DNA of 64,000 bases from assembly GCF_036014115.1 (NCBI RefSeq), contig NZ_CP107913.1:5007001-5071000 (forward strand), read 5' to 3'. The notes under the pieces were generated by a model, which saw only the letters and a list, made by a program, of their open reading frames with translations, was not told the DNA's origin and ran no database searches. Position 1 is the first letter of the stretch. Every line of letters begins with the position of its first letter. Shown one piece after another: positions 1 through 9,655 of this stretch. This DNA is from Streptomyces sp. NBC_00448. Lineage in GTDB: Bacteria; Actinomycetota; Actinomycetes; Streptomycetales; Streptomycetaceae. The position numbers and the translations under genes are program-made.

Positions 1-1361
1 ACAAGGGCCTGCGGATCGCGCTGACCGACGAGCGCCCCGACCACGTCGACGAGGAGGGCAAGCCGCTCTCCGCGTCGTACTACTACGAGGGCGGCATCGT
101 CGACTACGTGCGGTACCTCAACTCGCGCAAGGGCGAGATGGTCCACCCCACGGTGATCGACATCGAGGCGGAGGACAAGGAGCGGCTGCTGTCGGTCGAG
201 GTCGCGATGCAGTGGAACACCCAGTACAGCGAGGGTGTCTACAGCTTCGCGAACACGATCCACACCCACGAGGGCGGCACCCACGAGGAGGGCTTCCGCG
301 CGGCGCTGACCGGCCTGGTCAACCGCTACGCGCGGGAGAAGAAGCTGCTGCGGGAGAAGGACGACAACCTCACCGGCGAGGACATCCGCGAGGGCCTGAC
401 CGCGATCATCTCGGTGAAGCTCGGCGAGCCGCAGTTCGAGGGCCAGACGAAGACGAAGCTCGGCAACACCGAGGCGAAGACGTACGTCCAGAAGGTCGTG
501 CACGAGCACCTCACCGACTGGCTGGACCGCAATCCCAACGAGGCCACGGACATCATCCGCAAGTCGATCCAGGCGGCCACCGCCAGGGTCGCGGCCCGGA
601 AGGCGCGGGACCTCACCCGCCGCAAGGGCCTGCTGGAGTCCGCGTCGCTGCCCGGGAAGCTGAGCGACTGCCAGTCGAACGACCCGACGAAGTGCGAGAT
701 CTTCATCGTCGAGGGTGACTCCGCCGGCGGCTCGGCGAAGTCCGGCCGCAACCCGCAGTACCAGGCGATCCTCCCGATCCGCGGCAAGATCCTCAACGTG
801 GAGAAGGCCAGGATCGACAAGATCCTGCAGAACCAGGAGATCCAGGCGCTGATCTCGGCCTTCGGCACGGGTGTGCACGAGGACTTCGACATCGACAAGC
901 TCCGCTATCACAAGATCATCCTGATGGCGGACGCCGACGTCGACGGCCAGCACATCAACACGCTGCTGCTGACCTTCCTCTTCCGCTTCATGCGCCCGCT
1001 GGTGGAGGCCGGGCACGTGTACCTCTCCCGCCCGCCGCTGTTCAAGGTGAAGTGGGGCCGCGACGACTGGGAGTACGCCTACTCCGACCGCGAGCGCGAC
1101 GCGCTGGTCGCGCTGGGCAAGCAGAGCGGCAAGCGCATCCGCGAGGACTCGATCCAGCGCTTCAAGGGCCTCGGCGAGATGAACGCCGAAGAGCTGCGGG
1201 TCACCACCATGGACATCGATCACCGCGTGCTCGGCAAGGTCACCCTGGACGACGCGGCGCAGGCCGACGACCTGTTCTCGGTCCTGATGGGCGAGGACGT
1301 GGAGGCGCGTCGCACCTTCATCCAGCGCAACGCCAAGGACGTCCGGTTCCTGGACATCTGA
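1..1361 (+). CDS. gyrB: DNA gyrase subunit B, 3' part
   Basis: C-terminal portion of the ATPase subunit of DNA gyrase; the gene begins before the window and the first complete codon is at position 3. Visible are the end of the transducer domain, the TOPRIM domain with the EGDSAGGSAKSGR motif (about 712-750) and the metal-binding DADVDG motif (about 931-948), and the short actinobacterial C-terminal domain with QRFKGLGEMN and a terminal FLDI. GyrB drives ATP-dependent negative supercoiling together with GyrA, whose gene follows 44 bp downstream. In streptomycetes this pair lies close to oriC. No frameshift is seen in the part present. Confidence 0.98.
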   Translation, partial: KGLRIALTDERPDHVDEEGKPLSASYYYEGGIVDYVRYLNSRKGEMVHPTVIDIEAEDKERLLSVEVAMQWNTQYSEGVYSFANTIHTHEGGTHEEGFRAALTGLVNRYAREKKLLREKDDNLTGEDIREGLTAIISVKLGEPQFEGQTKTKLGNTEAKTYVQKVVHEHLTDWLDRNPNEATDIIRKSIQAATARVAARKARDLTRRKGLLESASLPGKLSDCQSNDPTKCEIFIVEGDSAGGSAKSGRNPQYQAILPIRGKILNVEKARIDKILQNQEIQALISAFGTGVHEDFDIDKLRYHKIILMADADVDGQHINTLLLTFLFRFMRPLVEAGHVYLSRPPLFKVKWGRDDWEYAYSDRERDALVALGKQSGKRIREDSIQRFKGLGEMNAEELRVTTMDIDHRVLGKVTLDDAAQADDLFSVLMGEDVEARRTFIQRNAKDVRFLDI

Positions 1362-1405
1362 GTCGGCCCCGACTTCCGGCCGTGTGAAAGGACTATCAGA
1401 CAGCG

Positions 1406-4099
<2,694 letters not shown>

Positions 4100-4102
4100 G
4101 CC

Positions 4103-4792
4103 GTGAGTGGAGCCATGGGCGCCGCGGGCGGGTCCGGCAGGACGGGCGGTGCGCACGGTGCCGGCCGGACAGGCGGTGCCCATGGCTCGGCCGGGGGAGC
4201 CGGGCCTAGCGGCTCCGCGGACCGCAAAGGTCCGCAGGAGGGGGGACACACCGTGACGGACACCCGTCAGTCGCCGCATCAGCCGCCGGCCGCCTATGCG
4301 CCGCCTCGCCCGCCGGGCGCTCCTGCCGGAGCCCCGGCCGGGGCTCCCGGCGGGACCTCGGGCTCGCCGGCGGCGGCCGGGGTGCGCAGACCGCGGCCCG
4401 CGGCCCGGACGGCGCCGCGCACCCGCAAGGCGCGGTTGCGGGTGGCCAAGGCCGACCCGTGGTCGGTGATGAAAGTCAGCTTCCTGCTCTCCATCGCGCT
4501 GGGCATCTGCACGATCATCGCGGTCGCCGTGCTGTGGATGGTGCTCGACACCATCGGCGTGTTCAGCGCCGTGGGCTCCACGATCAGCGACGCGACCTCC
4601 TCCGAGGGCGGCAAGGGCGGCTTCGACCTCGTCGGCTTCCTGTCGCTGTCCCGGGTGATGCTCTTCACCACGGTGATCGCGGTCATCGACGTGGTGCTCG
4701 CCACCGCGCTGGCGACGCTCGGTGCCTTCATCTACAACCTCTCCTCGGGTTTCGTGGGCGGCATCGAGCTGACTCTCGCCGAGGACGAGTAA
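4103..4792 (+). CDS. DUF3566 membrane protein
   Basis: Conserved actinobacterial protein of the gyrA locus, 229 aa. The first about 110 residues are Gly/Ala/Pro-rich and disordered, then a basic segment (RTRKARLRVAKADPWSVMK), then two membrane segments: residues about 126-152 (FLLSIALGICTIIAVAVLW) and about 188-212. This is the DUF3566 layout. The start chosen is a GTG 3 bp after the gyrA stop with GAGGAG in front. An internal in-frame GTG at 4253 has a stronger ribosome site (AGGAGGGGGG), so a 179-residue form is possible. Function unknown; cotranscription with gyrBA is inferred from spacing. Confidence 0.85.
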   Translation: MSGAMGAAGGSGRTGGAHGAGRTGGAHGSAGGAGPSGSADRKGPQEGGHTVTDTRQSPHQPPAAYAPPRPPGAPAGAPAGAPGGTSGSPAAAGVRRPRPAARTAPRTRKARLRVAKADPWSVMKVSFLLSIALGICTIIAVAVLWMVLDTIGVFSAVGSTISDATSSEGGKGGFDLVGFLSLSRVMLFTTVIAVIDVVLATALATLGAFIYNLSSGFVGGIELTLAEDE

Positions 4793-4840
4793 CCGATTTT
4801 GGGACACGGCCCCTGGTGCGCTAATCTTTCGGTGCAGCGC

Positions 4841-4917
4841 GGGGCTATAGCTCAGACGGTTAGAGCGCTTCCCTGATAAGGAAGAGGCCCCAGGTTCAAG
4901 TCCTGGTAGCCCCACCA
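4841..4917 (+). tRNA. tRNA-Ile (GAT)
   Basis: Full cloverleaf: acceptor GGGGCTA pairs TAGCCCC, D-arm AGCTCAGACGGTTAGAGC, anticodon stem CTTCC/GGAAG with loop CTGATAA (anticodon GAT, 4875-4877), T-arm CCAGGTTCAAGTCCTGG, discriminator A4914 and an encoded CCA (4915-4917). A promoter-like TTGGGA (4799) and TAATCT (4822) with 17-bp spacing lie upstream. The 3' half from the anticodon loop on is the attachment site of the integrated element. Because the element carries a copy of that part, the tRNA stays intact. Confidence 0.98.
4873..4915 (+). other. attL core of the integrated element (43 bp)
   Basis: The 43 bases from the anticodon loop to the first C of the CCA end of tRNA-Ile recur without mismatch at 16329-16371. 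Outside these limits the copies diverge at once (C4872 versus A16328, C4916 versus T16372). A tRNA 3' end with the integrase gene 57 bp away is the normal AICE arrangement. Identity is seen; attachment-site function is inferred. Confidence 0.95.
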
Positions 4918-4922
4918 GCGCA

Positions 4923-4955
4923 AACAGCCCCTCACGGTGACCGTGAGGGGCTGTT
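4923..4955. terminator. Hairpin terminator between tRNA-Ile and int
   Basis: Perfect 15-bp inverted repeat, arms AACAGCCCCTCACGG (4923-4937) and its complement (4941-4955), with loop TGA. It sits between the tRNA and the convergent int gene. The AA/TT ends give a short U-run on both strands, so it may stop transcription from either side. Confidence 0.8.
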
Positions 4956-4976
4956 GACATCTATGGCTGACATCAG
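4953..4976. promoter_or_regulatory. Candidate integrase arm-type sites, left end
   Basis: Two related words lie next to attL: GTTGACATC (4953-4961) and GCTGACATCAG (4966-4976), the latter overlapping the int stop codon. They resemble the repeated GCCGACATCAAC at the right end (16199-16223). Tyrosine integrases of tRNA-integrating elements bind such arm repeats beside the core. Inference from sequence only. Confidence 0.45.
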
Positions 4977-6151
4977 TCGTCCCGAACCGGGCCCTTCAGC
5001 AGGTCCGCGAGCAGGGCGGCGGCGGCCCGCTGGTCCTCATCGACCACGTGCGTGTAGATGTCCATGGTCATGCTGATCTGGCTGTGCCGGAGGATGGCCT
5101 GAGCGACCTTGGGGTGCACCTTTAGGAACGCCAGCAGCGTGCCACAGGTGTGCCGGGCCAGGCGCACCGTGATCCGCCTCACTCCGGAGCGCTTCACCAG
5201 CCGCTCGAACGTGAGCGAGAAACCGCGCGGCTCGATCAGTCCGCCGTTCCGCTCGGAGAAGATGAGATCGGCGTCGTCATCCTGATGCCACTGTCCGCCC
5301 GCAAGGCGCTGCTCGATCTCTTGCAGATAGCGACGCTCGGCGAGCGCGTCTAGGCAGAACGCCGGCAGGGGCAGAGCGGCCTGAGACGACTCGGTCTTGA
5401 GCTTCTTGAGAACCAGCCGGCTCGGCTGCCCCCTCTCGCCCCTGACGCGCTGTACCTGCATGGTCGGGGTGAACTGGCCGTGTTCCAGGTCCACGTCCTG
5501 CCAGCGCAGCCCGAGCACCTCGCTGCGACGCAGACCGAGCACCAGCACGAGCACGAACGCGGCGTACAGGCGGTGCGGGCGGGCCGCACGGAGGAACTGA
5601 ATCGCCTCCGCTGCCGTCCACGGCTTCTTCTTCACCGGGGGCGCTTTCGGCATGTCCACCAGCCGGGCGACGTTCCGCCCGACCAGTTCCTCTTGCATGG
5701 CCCGGGTGAGCGCGTTGCGGAGGGTCCGCAGCACCTCGGCATGGGTCGACTTCTGATCGGGCTTGTCCTCCCGCAGTTCCGCCAGCATCCGGCGGACCAT
5801 GGGAGGCGTGAGCTTGGTGAGCGGCTTTTTCCCCAGCCTGGGGACAAGGTAGAGCCGAGACATCGACTCGTACTTGTTGTAGGTGGTCGGCTCCCGGTTC
5901 GGCTTCACCAGGTGCTCAAGCCAGTACGTCAGCCACTCCTCAAGCTTCCAGGTCCGATCCGGTGCCGGAACTCCCCCGCGCTCGTTCTCCAGCAGCTTGG
6001 AGACCTTCTCGGCCACCTCGTCGTACGTCTTGCCGTAGGCGAACACGCGCTTCCGCGCTCCGCTCACGGTGGTCACGTACACGGCCCCCTGATATCGGCC
6101 GTCCGCGCGCTTGGTGATGGTGCCGGCCCCGTTGGGGCGTCGCTTGGCCAT
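4973..6151 (-). CDS. int: Tyrosine recombinase / site-specific integrase
   Basis: AICE integrase, 392 aa, integrating and (with Xis) excising the element at tRNA-Ile. The N-terminal arm-binding region is residues 1-60, the SAM-like core-binding domain about 66-155 and the catalytic domain about 175-385. Catalytic residues visible: Arg208 in GLRRSEVLGL, Arg333 in RLARHTCGT, His356 in LRHSQ and nucleophile Tyr366 in MDIYTHV. The box II position that is His in most relatives (HDLRHT) is Arg330 here, and the usual LGHS is LRHS. Start ATG at 6151, 2 bp after the xis stop, so the two are probably cotranscribed. It points into attL, as expected. Confidence 0.95.
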   Translation of the reverse strand: MAKRRPNGAGTITKRADGRYQGAVYVTTVSGARKRVFAYGKTYDEVAEKVSKLLENERGGVPAPDRTWKLEEWLTYWLEHLVKPNREPTTYNKYESMSRLYLVPRLGKKPLTKLTPPMVRRMLAELREDKPDQKSTHAEVLRTLRNALTRAMQEELVGRNVARLVDMPKAPPVKKKPWTAAEAIQFLRAARPHRLYAAFVLVLVLGLRRSEVLGLRWQDVDLEHGQFTPTMQVQRVRGERGQPSRLVLKKLKTESSQAALPLPAFCLDALAERRYLQEIEQRLAGGQWHQDDDADLIFSERNGGLIEPRGFSLTFERLVKRSGVRRITVRLARHTCGTLLAFLKVHPKVAQAILRHSQISMTMDIYTHVVDEDQRAAAALLADLLKGPVRDD

Positions 6152-6153
6152 GC

Positions 6154-6345
6154 TCAGAACTCCTGATCTTCGGTGCGGGTGCGGATGTACGCGGCGAGCG
6201 CTTCCGTGGGGATGCGGCGGGCGCGGCCGATGGTGAAGCTCACGAGCGCGCGTGAGCGGATGAGGTCGTAGACCTTCGGACGGCTAATGCGAAGAGCTGC
6301 CATGACTTCGGGGACGGTCAGGGCTTGCGGCGGGGCGGTGGTCAC
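6154..6345 (-). CDS. xis: Excisionase / helix-turn-helix DNA-binding protein
   Basis: Small MerR-like winged-helix protein of the excisionase family, 63 aa from the GTG at 6345, chosen because AGGAGG lies 5 nt upstream. A longer frame to an ATG at 6402 would run through a strong hairpin. Sequence LTVPEVMAALRISRPKVYDL followed by GRARRIPTEALAAYI is the usual Xis/BldC-type HTH plus wing. Directly upstream of int. Expected to bend the attachment region and direct excision. Confidence 0.88.
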   Translation of the reverse strand: MTTAPPQALTVPEVMAALRISRPKVYDLIRSRALVSFTIGRARRIPTEALAAYIRTRTEDQEF

Positions 6346-6369
6346 CGTGTCCTCCTGGTCCGGACATGG

Positions 6370-6446
6370 GCCGTGCCCCGCAGCGGCGGGGCTGCGGGGC
6401 ACGGCGAGGAAGCGACGGCAGGGGGAGGGGTACCCCCCTCCCCCTG
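6370..6446. terminator. Two strong hairpins between the iterons and xis
   Basis: Hairpin one has a 15-bp perfect stem, GCCGTGCCCCGCAGC (6370-6384) and complement (6391-6405), loop GGCGGG. Hairpin two has a 12-bp perfect stem, CAGGGGGAGGGG (6419-6430) and complement (6435-6446), loop TACC. They separate the replication operon from xis-int. No U-tract follows on the minus strand, so they may be terminators, RNA-processing signals or part of an origin. Confidence 0.55.
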
Positions 6447-6450
6447 GAAG

Positions 6451-6667
6451 TCCGCTACATCCGCTACATCCGCTACATCGCAGGTCAGGGCGGTGATCGA
6501 TGTAGCGGTTTTCGGGGGTGTAGCGGATACATCCGCTACACGGGGCGAGGCGTGTAGCGGATTGGTGGTCCGTGTAGCGGGTTTGTAGCGGCTCAGCCGC
6601 CCGCTTCCGCTACGCCGTTTCCGCTGCTCAGGGGCAGTTTCTCGGGGTGTGTAGCGGATGTAGCGGA
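6451..6667. repeat. Iteron array: 12 copies of TGTAGCGGA / TCCGCTACA
   Basis: The 9-mer occurs in inverted orientation at 6451, 6460 and 6469 (tandem), 6532 and 6606, and in direct orientation at 6501, 6519, 6553, 6573, 6584, 6650 and 6659 (the last two in tandem). Three copies (6501, 6573, 6584) match 8 of 9 bases, and the copy at 6606 ends in G. The pair at 6519-6528 and 6531-6540 forms a palindrome with 10-bp arms. 6470-6480 and 6498-6508 form another with 11-bp arms. The right part lies inside the 3' end of the DUF3631 gene. This is iteron architecture, as in origins bound by a Rep or partition protein. Function inferred. Confidence 0.85.
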
Positions 6668-7774
6668 CTTTCCGGGGGGAGGGGGGCAGTAGCGGGCCCA
6701 CGCGTCGGTGAGGTCGGCGGCGTAGTAGCCCTTGGCTACTCCCGCGCCGACGCGCATGTTGCGGGCCTTGATGGGCTGGTTGTCGGCGGTGACGTACTCG
6801 GCGAGGTACTTGGACAACTGCCGGGAGCCCAGGGGGTTGCCATTCAGGTCGGCCCAGGGCGCTTCGTCCAGAGCGTTGAGTGCGGCGACGATCTGCGTGG
6901 TGGGCATGCGCTCGGCGCCGCAGAACACGTTGTCGCGCAGGTCGGTCAGGAGCCGGATTCCCAGCGACGCCTTGTCGCCGGCGGCGGCTGCGGTGACGAG
7001 TTCGACGCACGCTTCCCGGGCCCGTGCCGGCCAGGTGCCGCCGGCGGCGTCGGCGACGGCGAGCAGGGGTTCCCACACGTCCGCCGGGCGGTCGTTGACG
7101 CCGTCGGGCATCGCGGGGAACGCGCCGTTGACGCGGTCCCGCACGCTGTCGGCCCATGCGGCGAGGCGGTCCCGCAGCGCGTGGCCTTCCGGTTCGTGGA
7201 TGCGGGAGCGGAAGGATTCCACGTGCTCGTTCGGGGCCCTGCGGCGCATGCGGATGACGACGGAGCGGTGCAGGATCGTGTCCGGCAACCAGCCGAGTCC
7301 CGCGACGGCTACGGCGGCGTAGACGGGGAAGGGCTGGACGGTCTGCTGATCGCCCACGGCCACGCACCGGTAGGACACTCCGATACGGCGGTGACCTGCG
7401 TTGATCAGGCCGCGCAGTTCCTCGTTGTCCCCCGCTTTGGGGCCGAACACCGTGTCGATCTCGTCAAACAGGATCGTCGGGCGTCCGGAGTCCATCGACA
7501 CCGCCCGGAACAGGGCGGCGGCGGACGCGTTCACGGCCGCCATGGGGTGCGGGACCAGGGTTCCGCAGATCTCCAGTCCGCGCGTCTTGCCCGATCCCGG
7601 TTCCGGGGACAGGAACGCCAGGCGCGGGGTGGAGTCGAAGCAGTCCAGCAGGTGCGCGTGCGCGTCCCACAACGCCACGGCGACGTAGGCGGCTTCGGTC
7701 GGGAAGGCATTGAACCGGCGGTGGAACGCTTCGACCTGGTCCAGCAGGTCGGCGCCGTTCTCCGTGGTGGTCAT
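6593..7774 (-). CDS. DUF3631 P-loop replication protein of the element
   Basis: 393 aa from ATG 7774 (GGAGG 8 nt upstream). It contains PEPGSGKTRGLE (Walker A, residues about 50-62) and ILFDEIDTVFG (Walker B-like, about 95-105), then a DUF3631 region through about residue 330. DUF3631 is typically fused behind a Prim-Pol domain in AICE and phage replication proteins; here it is separate but translationally coupled. It probably acts as the helicase or loader partner of the primase. Its last codons (tail SATSATH) are written in iteron sequence. The ATG overlaps the upstream stop by 4 bp. Confidence 0.85.
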   Translation of the reverse strand: MTTTENGADLLDQVEAFHRRFNAFPTEAAYVAVALWDAHAHLLDCFDSTPRLAFLSPEPGSGKTRGLEICGTLVPHPMAAVNASAAALFRAVSMDSGRPTILFDEIDTVFGPKAGDNEELRGLINAGHRRIGVSYRCVAVGDQQTVQPFPVYAAVAVAGLGWLPDTILHRSVVIRMRRRAPNEHVESFRSRIHEPEGHALRDRLAAWADSVRDRVNGAFPAMPDGVNDRPADVWEPLLAVADAAGGTWPARAREACVELVTAAAAGDKASLGIRLLTDLRDNVFCGAERMPTTQIVAALNALDEAPWADLNGNPLGSRQLSKYLAEYVTADNQPIKARNMRVGAGVAKGYYAADLTDAWARYCPPPPGKSATSATHPEKLPLSSGNGVAEAGG

Positions 7775-8130
7775 GCGGCGTGCCTCCGTTCGGGTGCGTT
7801 GTGCAGCGGGCACACCTTGCGGTGTTCGGCGTGGTCGGCGACCAGGGCCACCACGTCGGCACGACCGCGTGCGGTGAGATGGCGACCGCACGCGCAGTGC
7901 GAGGTAGCCGACACCCGGGCCCGCCAGTCCGGCGGGGCCACGATGTGCAGCCACCCGATCAACCGCTGTTGCGTGGACCGGCGCTGGTCAGGGAGAACAG
8001 CAGAAGGGACACCTTCGGCGACGACCTTCGGCGCCCTACGCCCAGTGGTGGCACCGGCCGGTTCGGCGAGGCGGGCCCGGGTGGCGGGTGCGGTGAGGCT
8101 TTTCAGGCCGGGGCGGTCCTGCTCGGTCAT
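7771..8130 (-). CDS. Small Cys/His-containing protein of the replication operon
   Basis: 119 aa, not recognised as a named family. The basic N-terminal half (residues 1-60, Arg/Pro/Ala-rich) looks disordered. The C-terminal half has CACGRH (about residues 83-88) and VCPLHN (about 108-113), a possible zinc-binding site. It is sandwiched between Prim-Pol and DUF3631 with 4-bp start/stop overlaps on both sides, so the three are made in coupled amounts. A role as linker or accessory factor of the replication complex is inferred from position only. Confidence 0.75.
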   Translation of the reverse strand: MTEQDRPGLKSLTAPATRARLAEPAGATTGRRAPKVVAEGVPSAVLPDQRRSTQQRLIGWLHIVAPPDWRARVSATSHCACGRHLTARGRADVVALVADHAEHRKVCPLHNAPERRHAA

Positions 8131-9032
8131 GCCGCCTCCCGGGGTCGGGCGGTGCGGATCGACCAGTCCAGCGCGCTGCGGATGGTGGCGCGGCACTCGG
8201 ACGCCGGCAGTCCGGCAGACTCGCCCCCCGCCTGAAAAGCCGCTTCCACGGTGGCGCGGTCAAGGTCTCCCCACGCCACGAACCGGCCCACCGCCCGCAC
8301 CGCGCGCAGCAGTTCGGCGTTCCGCCCGCCCTCCCCAGTGCCGGCCACGGCGGACACCTCCCGGTCGAGCACGACATCCGCGAGTCGCCCCGCCTGACGG
8401 GTGGGCGTGGGCCGGATCGGCGCCGTGCGGGTCCCCTGAGGGGCCGTCAGGGCGCTTTGGAGCCATTCGGGTAGCTTTGCAACCGGGGAGTCGTCCAGGA
8501 CCGCATACGGGCCCTGCGGCGTCCCAGACCCGGGGGCGACGACCTGTCCGCCCCATGCGCGGGTGTCGACCTTCTCCGCGAGGGTGCCCGCCGTGTTGGT
8601 CAGCCGGGTGCCGGGCGGGGCGGTGAAGTACAGGTGCCGCCCGCCGCTGGGCGTCCGGATCGTGCGGGTGTGGGGCATCACCCGTCCGGCGCGCTCGCAG
8701 AGCGCCAGGAAGTTAGTCTCGCCGTCAGGCGTGCCCTTCTCATCTGTCGGCTTGAGCGTGTCCAGGTCGACCACCAGCAGACCGGCGGGCCCGGTGGCGA
8801 TACCGACATTGAACGGGCCCGCCGTCCAGCAGCGTTCGATCCGGGCAGGGTCGGTGGTGGCGCGCTGCTCGAACGTCCGGTGCCCGCTGGCGCAGTCACC
8901 GGTTCCGGGGCAGCGACGCTCGCCGTGCAGCGCGGGCACCTTCCCGCCGGGACGCAAGGGGATGACGGGCCAGCCGTGTCCGGCGGCGGCGAGCGCTGCG
9001 GACAGCAGCGCGGAAGGGTGGGGATGGGTCAT
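8127..9032 (-). CDS. Bifunctional DNA primase/polymerase (Prim-Pol)
   Basis: 301 aa from ATG 9032, preceded by AGGAGA. Prim-Pol (AEP superfamily) signatures: GWPVIPLRPGGKVP near the N-terminus, the metal-binding LLVVDLDTLK (about residue 98), the TPSGGRHLYF motif (about 145) and the WGGQVVAPGS region. AICEs that lack a rolling-circle Rep use such a protein to start autonomous replication after excision. First gene of a coupled operon with the 119-aa protein and DUF3631. A stem-loop leader lies in its 5' region (9072-9112). Confidence 0.9.
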   Translation of the reverse strand: MTHPHPSALLSAALAAAGHGWPVIPLRPGGKVPALHGERRCPGTGDCASGHRTFEQRATTDPARIERCWTAGPFNVGIATGPAGLLVVDLDTLKPTDEKGTPDGETNFLALCERAGRVMPHTRTIRTPSGGRHLYFTAPPGTRLTNTAGTLAEKVDTRAWGGQVVAPGSGTPQGPYAVLDDSPVAKLPEWLQSALTAPQGTRTAPIRPTPTRQAGRLADVVLDREVSAVAGTGEGGRNAELLRAVRAVGRFVAWGDLDRATVEAAFQAGGESAGLPASECRATIRSALDWSIRTARPREAA

Positions 9033-9071
9033 GCTGGTGGTTCTCCTGTCCCTTCGGGGATGGATGGAGGA

Positions 9072-9112
9072 CCGTGGCGGCGGATGTCCTTGGTCGGGAG
9101 CCGCCGCCACGG
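9072..9112 (-). promoter_or_regulatory. Leader stem-loop A before Prim-Pol
   Basis: Perfect 12-bp stem, CCGTGGCGGCGG (9072-9083) and complement (9101-9112), enclosing a 17-nt loop that reads CTCCCGACCAAGGACAT on the minus strand. The same loop sits in a different stem at 13640-13657. Downstream come CTCCATCCATC and the ribosome site AGGAGA of Prim-Pol; the CTCC can pair with GGAG. The hairpin begins 3 nt after the stop of the upstream gene and lacks a U-tract, so a cis-regulatory or processing role is more likely than termination. Confidence 0.6.
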
Positions 9113-9115
9113 GTA

Positions 9116-9445
9116 CTACGCGTTCGCGCAGAGCCAGCAGCAGCCGAGCGACGTGGAGATGACATAGGGCTGCACGGCCTTGCAGTCCGGGCAGGTGCGG
9201 CGGGCGCGCATCATCGCGTGATGGGAGCGCCAACGCCCCGGGGTCATCGGCCGGACGGGCCGGGCGGTGGCGGGGTCGTAGAGGTAGGCGACGCGGTAGC
9301 CGCCGTAGTGGCGGGCCTTGCGGGAGCGCCAGCGCAGTTCGCCGACGACTTCCGCACGGGCGGCGCTGAGGCCGGCGGCGCGGAGCTGAGCACGGGTCAT
9401 CAGGCCGTTGGGGGCGCAGCGGTAGCGGTAGACGGGCAGGGTCAC
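9116..9445 (-). CDS. RRQRL-type zinc-binding protein
   Basis: 109 aa from GTG 9445 (GGAAGGA about 9 nt upstream). Sequence LPVYRYRCAPNGLMTRAQLRAAGL, two-thirds basic, followed by YGGYRVAYLYD and a C-terminal CPDCKAVQPYVISTSLGCCWLC zinc ribbon split by a loop. This matches the family annotated in streptomycete mobile elements as RRQRL motif-containing zinc-binding proteins, although the RRQL-like motif reads TRAQLR here. Function unknown; position between tra and rep genes suggests a DNA-binding accessory. Confidence 0.75.
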   Translation of the reverse strand: MTLPVYRYRCAPNGLMTRAQLRAAGLSAARAEVVGELRWRSRKARHYGGYRVAYLYDPATARPVRPMTPGRWRSHHAMMRARRTCPDCKAVQPYVISTSLGCCWLCANA

Positions 9446-9594
9446 AGCGTCGTTCCTTCCTGACGCCGGGATGGTGACTGTGCGTGCAGGGAGGGAGGTA
9501 GGGGCCGCACCGGGACCTGTGTTTCCGGGGGTTTCCGCAGGTCGTGGCGGGGTGGCTCTCTGCCTCCCTGAGTGAGCGTTGTCGCTGATCAGGT

Positions 9595-9654
9595 CAGGGA
9601 GGCGGGTCCAGGGAGGCGGGTAGGGAGTTCTCCCTGCCACCCTGGACGCCTCCC
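9595..9654. repeat. Nested inverted and direct repeats after the tra gene
   Basis: Three nested helices can form: GGGAGGCG (9597-9604) with 9647-9654, TCCAGGG (9607-9613) with 9640-9646, and AGGGAG (9622-9627) with 9630-9635. The left side is also a 13-bp direct repeat, CAGGGAGGCGGGT, at 9595 and 9609. It starts 1 bp past the tra stop. It may be the tra terminator or a cis-acting transfer locus (clt) recognised by TraB, which in Streptomyces plasmids lies near traB. The rest of 9446-9594 shows nothing clear. Confidence 0.6.
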
Positions 9655-9655
9655 T

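Noticed and set aside
6451..6667. CRISPR array
   Set aside because: Repeats are 9 bp, occur in both orientations with irregular spacing, and no cas gene is near.
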